This document shows, piece by piece, positions 9,994 to 22,239 of a stretch of DNA of 64,000 nucleotides. Under the pieces are notes generated by a model. That model saw only the letters and a program-made list of their open reading frames with translations. It did not search any database and was not told where the DNA came from. Numbering within the stretch: position 1 is the stretch's first letter; the number at the start of each line of letters is the position of its first letter. Made by a program: the position numbers and the translations under genes. The stretch lies in contig CM043951.1 in assembly GCA_014529385.2 (NCBI GenBank), forward strand, positions 112,222,969 through 112,286,968. Reading direction: 5' to 3'. The stretch comes from Adiantum capillus-veneris. Taxonomy: Eukaryota; Streptophyta; Polypodiopsida; Polypodiales; Pteridaceae.

Positions 9994-10037
9994 ACCCAGT
10001 GTATTTCCGTCGCTAACAGTGTCACAAGAGCACACAA

Positions 10038-10049
10038 CCTCTTATAGTG
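10038..10049. repeat. CACTA right terminal inverted repeat
   Basis: The sequence ends CTCTTATAGTG; its complement starts CACTATAAGAG, the CACTA signature. It closes the element directly after the subterminal block. No matching left end is visible in the window, consistent with loss of the 5' part of the element. Confidence 0.8.
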
Positions 10050-11028
10050 AATATATGCATGTTTTCTTAGTTCCCTATTGTCCTTTAGGTTCATAAGGAG
10101 CCATGGAGCATGTCAAAAGAATAATACATCTCTTACCAAGGGAAATCTTGGGGACAAAGATGAAGTACTAAATACAACAAACATGAAAAAACTGGGTTCA
10201 ACATTATGAGTTGTAGAATCCCATAGAAACTATTCAATATCTAGCCAAATTTGATCCTTATGACTAGATATGGTTACTACGTACAAAATGCATGTAGTTG
10301 TCACAAGAAACTAACAATGTTGAAAAAGCTATACTTGATATACTAGAATGTTTTGTTTTCGTCTATAATTGAAAAAATCAACCATCGTTGTCTACTATGC
10401 AAAATAGGGTATTAGGTGCCCCAAAACTCAAGGAATATTAGCTTTATGTTACAATATGCGACATAGAAAATCAAAACTGCATTTGGATATCATGAAAGCC
10501 ACCAAAAAAATCATAGAAGAGCTAAAATTGGCTAAAAAGCAGGCTTTGACAATTTTTGTAATTTGGTCATAACTTACAACTTTAACATTTATTTCTCCCT
10601 AGAAGCATCAGGACATGTTGAGGACTACTAAAGATAGTTCTCTAGCATTACAGACCTCACAAACATGAATTCTAGAGTGGTATAGTTGCAAAAAGTTGAA
10701 AAAAGCCAAAAACAGGACCCGTTTTTTCACACAGTTTAGGTTGTGAAATGTTGTGCAAAGACAAGGTTAAAGATGGAATTGATATTCCAAAAAAATGTCG
10801 AGTTTTTTTCAGCTCATGAGACAACTTTCGAGACAGATAGCACCTCAAAATCCATTTTGAAACTCTTGACATAATTCAAGGAAAATGGTCACTTAACAAG
10901 ACATAAAAGTGTCCCATTACCAACCTAGTGTTAACTATATGTAATTTTTCAAATGAAGCTAAGTGTTTTTTAATTATTTATTTTTTACGACACATGACTA
11001 AATAAACAACCTTTCGCATGTGCAGGAC
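10050..11028. other. AT-rich spacer, no gene
   Basis: Nearly 1 kb between the CACTA terminus and the next transposase gene. It is AT-rich, with no repeat or ORF that I can support. It may be intron or 5' flank of the following element. Confidence 0.4.
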
Positions 11029-13110
11029 ATCGACTGGGATGATCGTGGTCTTCCTGGAGGCCCAAAGCGAGATCGTTGGCTCAAGGAAAATGTTGTCCTT
11101 GCGCCAAGTGCAAAAGGGAAATTCCTTGCTTGAGGCGCATTGCTTTGGAGCACGTGGAGAATGAAGGGCTTTAGCAGGGCCTCGAAAAAGCGCTCAGAGA
11201 GATGATAGCAGGACTCACCTGTCGCTTGAGGAGGTGCCCCATTGGTCTGAGTTTGGTGGTGGTGCATCGGCACCTAAGGCCGAACAGTAGAGGCAAGAGC
11301 GACTGGGCGATTTGGGTGCACCGCATGGTGATCCTGCCATTGGCTCTACGTCGACAGCTCCTAAGGCGTCTTCTTCACACTTTGAGGTAGAGGATGAATA
11401 CATGTTCGACATGTGTGAAGAGTTACTAGCTCATGAGCATGACGTGTGCGAAGAAGATTGCCAGCCCTGCACTAAACCGACTGCCAAAATGGAGGATAGA
11501 TTGATGAGGAGTGCCCGAACACCTCTTTACGATGGTTCACGGTACTCGATTCCCCGAGCATCGTTGGAAGTACTCAACTTGCAAGCAAAGTTCGATTGGA
11601 GTAATGCAGGTGTCGATGCACTACTTGTGTAAGTATGGAATGTGGCTTTTATATACTCTCTCCCTCTCTCTTTATGGTGTCTTCTTCTAGGAATTATACT
11701 AATACGCATGTTTGTTGTAGTTTGATGGGCAAAATGTTGCAAGCTAGTCACCACATGCCTCTAGATTGTCGATGAGCTAAATCGTATGTCACTGCACTTG
11801 GAATGGAGTATGAGCACATCCATGCGTGCGTCAGCGATTGCATGCTATACCACAATGAGCATGCACATGCTACCTCATGTCCCATTTGAGGGGAGGTACG
11901 ATACAAGGCAGGTGTGAGCTGGGCACACCTACCCCGCAAGCTATTAAGAAACTTTCCATTAATTCCTCGCATCTAACACATGTTTAAAAGCAGGTCATCG
12001 TGGAGTTTCTCATATGGCACGCAAACCATCGCTGAAATGATGGAATGATGTGTGTCCCTGCCGATTCACCTGCATGGAGGCACATCAAAACTCAATGGCC
12101 AGAGTTTGGGTTGGAGCCTCGACACTTGAGGCTTGGGTTAGCAAGTGATGGTGTCAACCCCTTCGGCACTAAGTCTACTTCATGGAGCACTTGGCCTGTG
12201 GTGATCATCAACTACAATATTCCACCATGGGAGACAACCAAGAAGGGAAATATACTTCTTTCCTTGCTTGTGCCAGGGAAGTACAAAGTGTCAAATATTG
12301 ACATTTACCTCGAGCCCCTCATCAAGGAGTTGGAGGAGTTATGGAGAGGCATTCTTGTTGTCGATATCCCACTTGCAAAGGGGGGGAGAAAGGCTCAAGT
12401 GAGCGGAATCCTTATGTGGACTATGCACAACTATCCTGGGCTAAGAGAGATTTCTGGTAACCCCCTGTCCTCTATATTCTCTCTTTCCCTCATTCTCTCT
12501 CTCCCTTTAGCTTCCTTTATCTCACTTTAGTTTACTCATCTCTCTAACCATATGATATGTATGCAGGGTTGTCCACATCGGGCCACAATCATGTCCTACT
12601 TGCGGGCCATCGTTGGTGATGGAGAGGCAAGATTCCTTGCGCAAGGTAATCTATCCAAACAACCATCGTTTCTTACCCCAATTAAGGGCATATCAAGCAC
12701 AAGGCTCCAACAAATGGGAAGGATCCTCTAAAGCTCACAATGGCAGATTGGGCAACCATTTGGGAGGAACACCACAACAACAATCTGGCTCCATGTCCTC
12801 CACCAAAAGGTATGTTAAGGGATTCCATATTTTTAAGGCTTCCATATAGGAAGTACTTAAAAATACAACACCTCTTTGATCCCATGCACATATTCAAGAA
12901 TGTAGCCCAAACAATATGGGACCACATTATTGGCAAGAAGGACTCTTTGGGTGCGAGGGAGGATTTGAGGCTTTTAAAACATCTCCCCGCCTCTGCCAGT
13001 CCATGGCGTGCCCCAAATGGAAAGATTGTGCTTCCTAAAGCACCATGGATGCTAGCAAAAGAAGAATTAGACAAGGTGAAGGGTACCATTGCCTCTGTTT
13101 GCACACCAAT
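11029..13110 (+). pseudogene. Second CACTA tnp2 transposase: N-terminus and catalytic core
   Basis: Decayed but nearly complete N-terminal half of a tnp2 protein. An exon after a TGTGCAG acceptor (11037) carries DWDDRG and then, in a shifted frame, CPCAKCKREIPCLRRIALEHV, the Transpos_assoc zinc-type domain. Next come an acidic region and LYDGSRYSI (11312-11632), EYEHIHACVSDCMLYHNEH with SCPI and RYKAG (11750-11930), and the Transposase_21 DDE core: VPADSPAW, LRLGLASDGVNPFG, STWPVVIINYNIPPW, LEPLIKELEELW and MWTMHNYPGL (12046-12440). FDPMHIFKNVAQTIWDH follows at 12876. Frameshifts and stops break the frame. It is clearly divergent from the copy at 3597, so it is not a simple duplicate. Confidence 0.9.
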
Positions 13111-13499
13111 ATGATACATGAGGTCGCTAAAGGGAGCTTTCACAAAAGTGAAGAAGGGTGGAAGCGTTTAATTGTATGGGTTAAAGTTCCACGATTGGCA
13201 CAAGATGCTTCAGGTAATCTTCATACTCCCTATTCTATCTATAGTTTGTGTGTATGACTATCACTCACATTTCCTTTTCCTGATTTACATTGTAGTTCAT
13301 TCTGCCGGTGAGTATGTGTATATGTTGGGACAAGAAAGTCAGGGACGCTATTTTCAAACTAGGAGAGCTAGTAAGGTACACGACAAGACTCCACTCGACT
13401 ACACCTTTTTTATGTACACAATAATATCAACTAGCACTTAGTGTATGTTTGTGAGCTCCAAGTAAATCAAAATAGTTGCTATCCCTGCTGCTCAAACAC

Positions 13500-15000
13500 T
13501 TGCAACGGAAACTGTGTGTGCCATTGAAGATGCATTTCCTCGATCGGACCTTCTTAGTCAAATTCACCTCTTGGTTCACGTGGTGGAGGAGATAGCTATA
13601 TGTGGAGTAGTGCCGGCACGATGGATGTTCTTCTTAGAGAGGTTTTTAAAGACTCTCAAAGATTTTGTGCAGCTACGTTCTCAACCAGAGGCATGTATGG
13701 CCGAAGGGTGGATTGTTCAAGAGGCATTTGTTTACATATAAAAGTATTTGGCACAAGTTGATCCTTCAATGCCTGGCATGTGGTCAGACGAGTAAGATTC
13801 AAGGATGACTTCACAGTTGACAAGTGGAAAGGGAAAACTACTTAAAATGGATATGAATCTATCCCGAGTGGTCGATAACTTTTGCGTTCTCAATGCAAAG
13901 ATTGTGACCAAGTGGGTGGACTTGTGGACAGTGGCAAAGTCCATGCGTTTACAAGAGAGGGAAGCATGGAAACAAGCACATGGAGGAAGGAGGGAACCAC
14001 CAATACTTAGACACCATGCATGTTTCCCAGATCTCATTAGTGCAAAGTGGATTCATGAGAGAATGAAGGAGGCAAAAGCGCGTGGAGAAGACATCACCAA
14101 CAAAGAATGGGAGTATGCAGGAGGCTATGTACCAAAGGTAGAGTACTCATATACCTAAACCATATTGTCTCGCTATTTGTTGAAACTATCTTTAATATGT
14201 ATTTGATAAATTAATATATTTTCCTAATTTGTAGTGCCTTTGCTTTAACTCTATGTGGTCAAAGGGTCGTCACTTTTGTACGCGCCACATTGATGAGTGT
14301 AAAACCACCATGGATTGTGCCATCATGGGGAACTTTGACACAGATGGTGATGAAGCCAAGTACTGCAGAACTATTGAAAGGATACTAAAGGTTAATTTTA
14401 GAACCTTTCATAGCTTTGTCTTTTAGTGCAAGTGGTTTGCAAATGTGTCTAGACGACATGAGAATGGCCTCTACATGGTGAACTCTAGTGTGCATCACAC
14501 AGGGAGGTATGACAATTTAGTTTTACCGCGCAATTGTGAGCAGGTGATTGACATGTACCTTTTTTATTTTTATTTACTTGTTGTAGAGTTAGTTATACCA
14601 ATGTTACTCACTTTCAGCTTCTATTTTATAGGTCATCTATATCCCAAGAATCCACCAACCAAAACTTTGGTTCATAATTCCCGTAACACCTTGGGCGAGA
14701 ACCATTTTTTCCACTAATGAAGTGGAGACTATCTTCGACCCTCTTCCACCTCTGACTTTGGATGAGGTGGAAACAAAGGAGAGGGAGGTCGATGAATCAA
14801 GTCCAGTGGCAACAAGTCTTAGCGAGGATGATTGTCATGATGATGAAGATGATGAGATGGAGGATGACAAACTCGAAGATGATGAAGCTGGCAATGCATC
14901 CACAAACAAAAATTCCACTTCTCTCTTTATTGATTTAGGAGCCATGGGCTTAGAATTGGATGATGCTTCATGTAAAGATCTTTTGGAAGATGATTCATGA
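13500..15000 (+). pseudogene. Second CACTA tnp2 transposase: DUF4218, DUF4216 and acidic tail
   Basis: C-terminal continuation of the preceding transposase. The DUF4218 block has HLLVHVVEEIAICG and RWMFFLERFLKTLK (13560-13660). A helical charged exon (13805-14140) ends GGYVPK before a donor site. The DUF4216 exon has WSKGRHFCTRHIDE and CAIMGNFDTDGDE (14235-14400), with a TAG at about 14425 before CKWF. The last exon starts VIYIPRIHQPKLW after a TTTATAG acceptor (14632) and runs into an Asp/Glu-rich tail ending at 15000. Acidic tails are usual for this family. The copia insertion at 15133 lies just downstream, so the element's right terminus may have been displaced; I did not find it. Confidence 0.85.
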
Positions 15001-15132
15001 ACATTTTGCAGTTATGAAGTTTTTTGATCGTGTAATCCATTCACCTCTCTCTCCCTCCTCTTCCTCTCTTTAGATTTGAGAATATGCTCAATTATGTTAA
15101 TCAATTAACAATGATATTTTTTACTTGTAAAC

Positions 15133-15273
15133 TGTTGAGATGTAGAGAGAGAGAGAGAGACGAGACAAGAGACACACCATGTATACTCCCAAAGACTGAT
15201 TCATACTGAGGACAAGATACAAATATATAGGTAAGACCAAGTTGAGTAGAGTGATCCATATAAAGCTCCAACA
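15133..15273 (-). repeat. Copia A 3' LTR
   Basis: 141-bp LTR, TG...CA on the minus strand, containing a short GA/CT microsatellite near its 3' end. Confidence 0.93.
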
Positions 15274-15516
15274 CCCCCACTCAAACAAAGGTCTCTAGCT
15301 TTGGATGAGAAAACCCTTGGGGAGTTCAAGGGAAAAATCCAAGCCCCTATACAATGTGAAAATATGAACCACTGATAATGAAAGTGCATTGTGCATCTAT
15401 GTACAAATATTCAAGTGACTTAGATATCACAAGGTGCAAATGTGGAGTGTGCATAGTGCATGGTACCTAAAAGATTACAATGTCATATGTACAAATCTAT
15501 TACAATAGCAAAGAAG

Positions 15517-16437
15517 CTAATCTAGAAAGAGTGAGGCCGAAGCAACTCCAAGCTCCGAGCGCAAGAGGATGAAACGTGACTGTTTAAGGCCTTTGGTCAG
15601 AATGTCTGCAATCATTTGATCAATTGGACAGTGTTCAACCATAATGGTTCCTTTGCGTACTTCATACCTGACATAATGATAATGGACAGCAATGTGCTTT
15701 GACTTATTATGTTGAACATAGTCTTTTGCAAGACTAATAGCACTTTGGTTGTCACAGCACGGGTGTGCTAGAAAGAGGAGACTGACCAATATCAACCAGC
15801 ATTTGTCGAAGCCAATCAACTCACGAGCTGCAAGTGATGCTGCAACATATTCTGACTCAGTCGTAGAAACTGCAACACAACGTTGTTTCTTGTTGGTCCA
15901 AGAAACAAGACAACCATTTATAAAGAAGCAGTTTCCACTAGTAGATTGCATAGATAAATGTGAGCTTGCCCAGTCTGCATCAGTGTAATCCAAAAGAGAA
16001 AGACATTGTATAGAATCCGATGTGAGTTGTCGCTAGTAGACCAAACCAAAATCTGTAGTGCCTTTCAAGTATCTCGACACATGCTTTGCTGCAGACCAAT
16101 GATTAAGAGAAGGACGTGCAAGATGTTCTCCAAGATAATTAGCAACAAACAGAATATCAGGATGAGTGTTCATGCCAACAAACTGCAGAAATCCAATCGA
16201 GTTAGCATAAGGCTGATTTGTGACAAGTTGACCACCATTGTCAGAAGTGTTCTTCGTAGAGCTCGCAAGACAAAGTGTGTTGGCTGAATGTGCAGATTCC
16301 ACACCAAACTTTTCAATAGTATCTGCAATAAACTTTGACTGTCGAAGGAAGAAAATACCTTTGGTACGATTTTGTTGGATTTGAATGCCAAGACATGAGT
16401 GAATCTCTCCAAGATCCAAATGCAAAAGACAATAACT
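15517..16437 (-). pseudogene. Copia A: RT C-terminus and RNase H
   Basis: Minus-strand fragments read DLGEIHSCLGIQIQ (RT thumb region) and then a Ty1-type RNase H: DADWASS, STSGNCFFI, STTESEYVAAS and ADILTKG. RNase H would remove the RNA template during reverse transcription. Frameshifts near 15993-16033 break the frame. The upstream side abuts gag at the deletion junction near 16480. Confidence 0.88.
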
Positions 16438-16464
16438 CTTTCACTTTGCTAAAGAAATCCTAAA

Positions 16465-16958
16465 TCATTGGAAACAAGGATGGTTAATAATAGATTTGAA
16501 ACACTCAATATGTCCCGTCATGGCAGTACCAACTTCATAGTATAGTTTGTTAAGAAAACCCCTCAAATAAAGTATTTTTGTAACAGATTTCTTCTGAAAG
16601 TTTGCAATAAGGTAGTTCCATGCGTCTTGGGAAGTAGGCAGTTCATACATATCAAGCAAAAGAGAATCACTAAGAGCAGAAAGAATATACCGATGAGCTA
16701 CTTTATCACGTCGTTGCCAATCCATATACAGAACATTCCAATCTTCAAATATAGGTCCTTCAGTGATAAGCACGTATCATGTTCCGTATCAATAGGCTGA
16801 GGCGGACAAACACGATTTTCAAGGACAACATCAGAGAGTTCATCGCCATTAAGAATTAACAACATCTTTGCTTTCCACCCTGGAAATCCTTGGCCTTGGA
16901 AAGGAGGAATGGAACGCTGGCCAGAAGGAAAGCCGTTGACGAGAATAGTCATAGCCAT
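16465..16958 (-). pseudogene. Copia A: gag N-terminal fragment
   Basis: Starts MAMTILVNGFPSGQRS at ATG 16956-16958 and continues with the UBN2/gag-type segment DWQRRDKVAHRYILSALSDS and YLRGFLNKL, then stops where it is fused to RT sequence (IINHPCFQ). A frameshift lies near 16770. Gag forms the virus-like particle; this fragment lacks the zinc knuckles. Confidence 0.88.
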
Positions 16959-17764
16959 GTCTGGTTGCGAGAAGACGTATAAGATAAGATCGCAGAATCT
17001 GTACACCATATATGGTGAAGGCTGCAATTGAGAATGCAAGAAATATGAGGACTCTGTTCTATCAACGATAATGCAAGAAGGATGCTCAATACTCGTCCAA
17101 AGATGTGAGGGACGTCATTCAAAAAAGCAGGGAAAAGGTGACGTCAATAATAAAAGAGTCTTCAAAATAGAGTGACATGAGACAAGTTCCTCAAATTAGA
17201 GTGACCTGAGACGCAAGATTGACGGCCACAATATGGATAAAGCTAAGTTTGATCGAAAAAGTTAACGCCAAAATTAGAAAAACGATCGTGGATGCTTCAC
17301 GAAGACGCACGACGAAGAAAGCTGCATCAAGCTCAATTTGCAGTAAAAACAACATAACTTTCTGTTGCGAACTCCGATTGACGAAAATCTACAACTCAAA
17401 TCGAAGAGCTTGAGGAGACGAACAAGTTTTGTAAGAATAGTTCCATTGTGCTACACTCCACTGCGCTTTTCCCGTTTCTCCAAATTTTGAGCAGAAGACC
17501 CCAAAAAATTGAGACAAAGTTGAGGGTGTCAAAAAACAAATCAACAAGAAAACATAATCAATGATTTATTATATCGATTAGCAATAAACACCACAGAAAA
17601 CACTAATCATATTCTTTTTAACACAAAATAACCACAATTAACAAGAATCAATCCTCAAAAAATAAAATTTGTAGCAATTTTGAATTTTACATGCGAATCG
17701 CATACACATACTGTTTCGTCACACTGAATTGAATGGGCACATGATCGTTACCACTCTGATACCA

Positions 17765-17907
17765 TGTTGAGATGTAGAGAGAGAGAGAGAGAGACGAGAC
17801 AAGAGACACACCATGTACGCTCCCAAAGACTGATTCATATTGAGGACAAGATACAAATATATAGGTGAGACCAAGTTGAGTAGAGTGAGCCATATATAGC
17901 TCCAACA
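17765..17907 (-). repeat. Copia A 5' LTR
   Basis: 143-bp LTR. The complement of the initiator-Met tRNA primer site (CTCTGATACCA) is immediately internal to it. Confidence 0.95.
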
Positions 17908-17912
17908 TAAAC

Positions 17913-19119
17913 AAGAGTAATCTTAGGCTGGGTTCAGACGAGGTTGGAGGAAGAAAGGCTATCTGCATGTCTACCACCGCCTCGTCTAAATGGTGTTGGA
18001 GGAAGAAGAGCAAAAAACAAAGAGAGGTGGAGAGAGGCCAGCAGCTCTTCCGCGGGAGGGGGGTGCTTCTCCCCCCTCTTTCTCTTTCTCTCTCTCTCTT
18101 TCTTTCTCTTCATTTTTATATTTGAAAATTATATACAATACTCTTTAATTTTTATTGAGAGGAGGGAAACACCAAAATTTGAAGAGGGGGGGAGGCGGAG
18201 TTAATCCAAAATTTGAAAGTTTAGGCGCTACATTTGGGCAGCGGATATATTGATGGTAATGGACGCGGTAATAACAACGGTAATAATAGAGGTAATAACA
18301 GCGTATACAGTCACGGTAATACTTTAAACACACAAAAAAAAACCCCTTCCCTCCTCTCTCTTGTTTCTCTCATTGAATTTACACCTTCTCTCTACAAAAC
18401 GTGGTAAAACAGTGCGGTAAACACTTGGAGATTTTCATAGTTCTTGATTGTTAATAATAGACTCCGTCAAAGTTAGGGGTCGATGAGATGCAAACTACAA
18501 CCACACATCTACCTGCAATTATTCACCAGAATTCCCAAGCACACCGTGGGATGTTGGACACACGAGCCCCTTTAATATTGCTAGAGTCACACAGACTGCA
18601 AGCCAATGGAGTGACTCCATCTGAGCGAATGGAGTTACCATTCTTCAATTCTGGTGAATGTAGCAAAAACAACACCTCAAAGCCTAGCACCTCAACATTC
18701 AATATCCACTCACTTCCTGACAAGTCAGCAACAATAATATTTTACATTGGCCCATCTATCCCTAAAATTTGACGATCGGGAATGGTCCAACAGGGACCAT
18801 TCCCTTGTGATGACTAATCCTGTCGGTTGCCATTATGGTCACATTGATTACAGAGAATGGTCACTGTTTCCCTACACCTCATAAATTGTGTGTTCATTAA
18901 ATATTTTACAAGTTTCACTGAGTATATTAAGAGATAAGCTACCAACCCTCTCATGGCATGTTGAAGTTTTGCTCATGTATGCAAGGGTGCATCAAGAAAG
19001 TAGGCCACATGAAAGGAACACAGGATAAAAGGGAGGTGGGTAGAGCAAAACATGTAATTCATACAATGATTGCTATGGCAAACAAAAAGACACTAAGTCA
19101 AAAGCACTTGGAGACGTGA
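17913..19119. other. Intergenic, no gene recognised
   Basis: Contains a CT-rich run (18070-18110), a stretch of GGTAATAA-type repeats (18240-18325), the inverted pair CACCAGAATT / AATTCTGGTG (about 18525 and 18646) and a perfect 11-bp stem at 18778-18804 (GGGAATGGTCC). None shows coding potential that I can support. Confidence 0.4.
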
Positions 19120-20130
19120 GCCCTTGCTAGACAAGTCTTGAAAGTGTAGGAGACCATAAATTCACAAATTGCTTGGCTCCTATGTAGACAACATGCTCTT
19201 AAAGATACTTAAGATGCTTTAAGAGGAAACTTTAAGAAACTCAAGAGGGATAGGGCAAAAGAAACCCTCAATATTATTGACACATAGGATGAGACTTCCA
19301 TTACTCAGGGGTTGGAGATATTAGAGAAATCTAGAAAGCACTACTCATTTTCTAGAGAAAGCTAAAGCACTAGATGCTACTAGATAGCATGCCATTGACC
19401 AAGTACTAATGATAAAAATCCCGGAATATGAAGCCTAGCATAACATTTCATATCACAATTTTGGGAGGATCTGGAAAACATCATCTAGGCATTGGTTAAT
19501 GCCACATTGATATCCAAATGCATGGATCTCTCTTTGAAATAAGAAATCATTAAACTCATTCCTAAAATGAAATTCCCCATGACAATGAGGGATTAGAGGG
19601 CACTTATTAGGATAGGGATTGCTTATGGGATTTTAGTTAAATTTTTGGCCCCGTCAGAATCATGCCATGACATCAAAGCACATTTATAGTTCCTAGAATG
19701 GTTTCCTTGATGCTAGATCCATCTTTGAAAACATAATAACAATTCACTCAGGAATTGAGCCTGCTATTAGAACCAAGCAAGATATTTTCCTACTATGGAT
19801 ATTGACTTCTCGAAGGCTTTTGACAACATGTAGTGGATTTTATATCCTAGATCTTGACAAAAATGGGCTTTTGGCCTAGGATGAGTAGATGTATCTTCTT
19901 GATAGGAGAGAGTTCAAAGTCTAGACTTCTCAATAATAGGGCACCCCTATCTCACTAATCTTCTTGCTAGGATGACATTGGGAAGATCCATGAGACATGA
20001 GGGTGCCCTATAAGCCCCCTCAAGTATGATATGGCATCGCATCCTTTCTTTTTGTATTGAGATAAATTAACTAATGAGTAGGTCCTACAAGGATTGAAAA
20101 TTCCTAATAAAACAATAATGGGCGAGGGAT
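19120..20130 (+). pseudogene. LINE reverse transcriptase relic
   Basis: A heavily decayed non-LTR reverse transcriptase. Readable motifs in shifting frames: IIKLIPKMKF (about 19550), the RPI-type block followed by GIAYGILVKFLAP (about 19600-19650), a NGFLDARSIFENI segment (about 19690-19735), and MDIDFSKAFDNM (about 19797), the motif A block with its catalytic Asp. Upstream (19120-19400) there is a charged helical linker typical of LINE ORF2. No YADD box survives. It is unrelated in sequence to the LINE at the left edge as far as can be judged. Confidence 0.75.
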
Positions 20131-20134
20131 CTGT

Positions 20135-22239
20135 ACATGGCACATTTATGTTTCTTTAAAAAAAATAAATTAATGTAATATGTGCTACTACATTTCTCAA
20201 CTTGCTCTCTGTTGCCTCACGTCTTCAAGTGAATCATAGTAGATCGTCGTTCATAGATGTGCCTACTATAGATTTTCATAACTTAATTTGGATAGGGAGG
20301 ACAGTGCCTTTGGAATTGTTTTCAGACATTTGGGGTACCCCATTGGTGTGCATGTCACAAAACACCCGTAGACTTGGGCGACGAATATTGTTTACCATAA
20401 AATCTCATATTAGCACTCTGAGGATCAGAATCAAACAAGTTATAATAATTTGCTTTTTTTTCTTCCTAAGAGAGAAGGAGAATACCAATGGTAGAAACCC
20501 GAGGTGGGTGCTCAATAACAAGGCCCTCGGCTGACACTTGCATGAATTGCATAAGAAAATCAGACATTCTACTCATATTTACATTCAACTATGCAGATTT
20601 TGACTTTAAAACACGCATGCATGTTTGACGTATTAGTTTGATTTCTTGCATATTAAGCAAGTCTATATTGCTTTCCTGACCACTTTCCATGCAAACACCC
20701 TCCGTAAGAGTAGTCACTTTTGGGTCACTAGCAAGCTAAAGGGTGCAGGGTTTTCAAAATCAAAAGCATGATCCATGTCTATGTTTCAATCCATGGTGCA
20801 ATAGTGTTGTGTGAGCAAGAAAGAAAAGGAACATCTTCTCCCAAAACCGCATGGCAATAAAAAGAGAAAGAGCAGAAGAGCAATGCCACAAGCGATGACA
20901 ATTGGCCGTTCCAAATCAAAGATCAATATTTAAAATAGTTTTCCAAAATCAATTATGATGTCAATTACAACTACAAAAGTCCTCCAAATAGCCAGCCTTG
21001 CCGGATAAGAAGGAGAAATCAACAAATAGTACGTTTGAAATAGCTTCAATTTTTGTAAAATCCCTTCACTCAACATGTTTCAAATCTTTAAATAATATTC
21101 CAAGTAAAATTTTCAAAGAATTTGCAAAATTTTCAAGTATTTCTATAGATGGATTTTCTTAATATCGATTGATACTTTGGAAATGATGAAACGATGCCGA
21201 AGACGCTCTTTCAAATAGCTATGACATCACTCCCTTATTTACGATAAGGTTTTGAAGCTAATGAGGTTTGTGAGCGTGATAGCAAAAAAGGTGAATCCTA
21301 TCTGGCACTAACATAATGTCCATACATAGGGAAGTGACTAGGATGGTGCACAAAGACTCTTTGAGGTTGTAAATGTCAAGAAGTGAACCTTAACAAGCAA
21401 GCACACCAACTCAACATGAAAAAACCACAATGATCATGAAAACTTGCATATGTCCTTTCTCACCATTCTAGGTCATCACGCCATGTCGGCACCCGAAGGA
21501 CTTGAAATGCAACAAAACTTTATGAGGAGGTCTAAAACACCTAGGTCCACTATTCTACCAAGTCTGGTTGTAATCCGACAAGGTACCAAAATCACGATCC
21601 ATCATGAAAAAGGTCCTAAAACCTACAACAAATCAGTCTAAAAAGGTCTCCTATGGTCAAAGTGTCTAAAAATAGTGATTTAAGAAGTCAAAACTTGAAG
21701 ATTAGGCTCACTAATGCCTAAGAACCTTATCAAAATTAAAATTGACAATGCTGACACTTTAATGAAAGAGCATAGAGAGAGGAACACAATGCAAGTTTTG
21801 AAATTGAGAACGGATACCCATTCATTAGAAACATTGATTACAAGTTGGAGCAGCTTTGCAGTCTGAGCGTACATTTTTAGAGCTCCTCCTTCTCCAAAAG
21901 ATAAGCCTCCTTTCACATTAAAACTATTTACCTTTACACCTAGGGCTTTCTAAATAGCCAGTGGCTGGCTCACATGGACCTTTACTATTATCATGACAAA
22001 ATTACAACTCAGGGAATTGACTTGCTACTGTGGAATCAGGATTTACATAGAGTATCACTACACTAGCTTGGAAAAATTATAGAGTACAAATGTAGTGTCT
22101 GGCTACTTGTTCGGCTAGGTGAGTGTCCGTTCCGTCAGTTCGCTAACAACTCTAAACTAGTCTAACACTAGAAGGTAAAGCCTATAAAGGGTGGGTGTTG
22201 CTCAAGGAAAAGAGTATCATACCACATATATAGGTGTCC
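20135..22239. other. Long stretch with no gene recognised
   Basis: AT-rich and stop-dense. An ORF at 20202-20534 contains VPLELFSDIWGTP, faintly like the copia integrase start (HSDIWGP), but nothing around it supports that. No tandem repeat or terminal repeat was seen. Confidence 0.35.

Larger units (their letters stand above)
15133..17907 (-). mobile_element. Copia copy A: internally deleted Ty1/copia retrotransposon
   Basis: A 2,775-bp element with LTRs of 141 and 143 bp, flanked by perfect 5-bp target duplications (TAAAC at 15128-15132 and 17908-17912). The complement of a TGGTATCAGAG primer site lies next to the right-hand (5') LTR, and a polypurine tract (GAGTGGGGG) next to the left-hand one. 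Internally it joins the gag gene directly to the end of reverse transcriptase: protease, integrase and most of RT are missing. Compared with the full copy at 41367-46854, the deletion corresponds to 42752-45486. Copy B has the same junction. It could have moved only with enzymes supplied by a complete relative. Confidence 0.93.

Noticed and set aside
18778-18804. Terminator-like hairpin
   Set aside because: A perfect 11-bp stem, but there is no adjacent gene and intrinsic terminators do not apply to plant nuclear genes.
20202-20534. Copia integrase relic
   Set aside because: A single FSDIWG motif without neighbouring integrase sequence is too weak.
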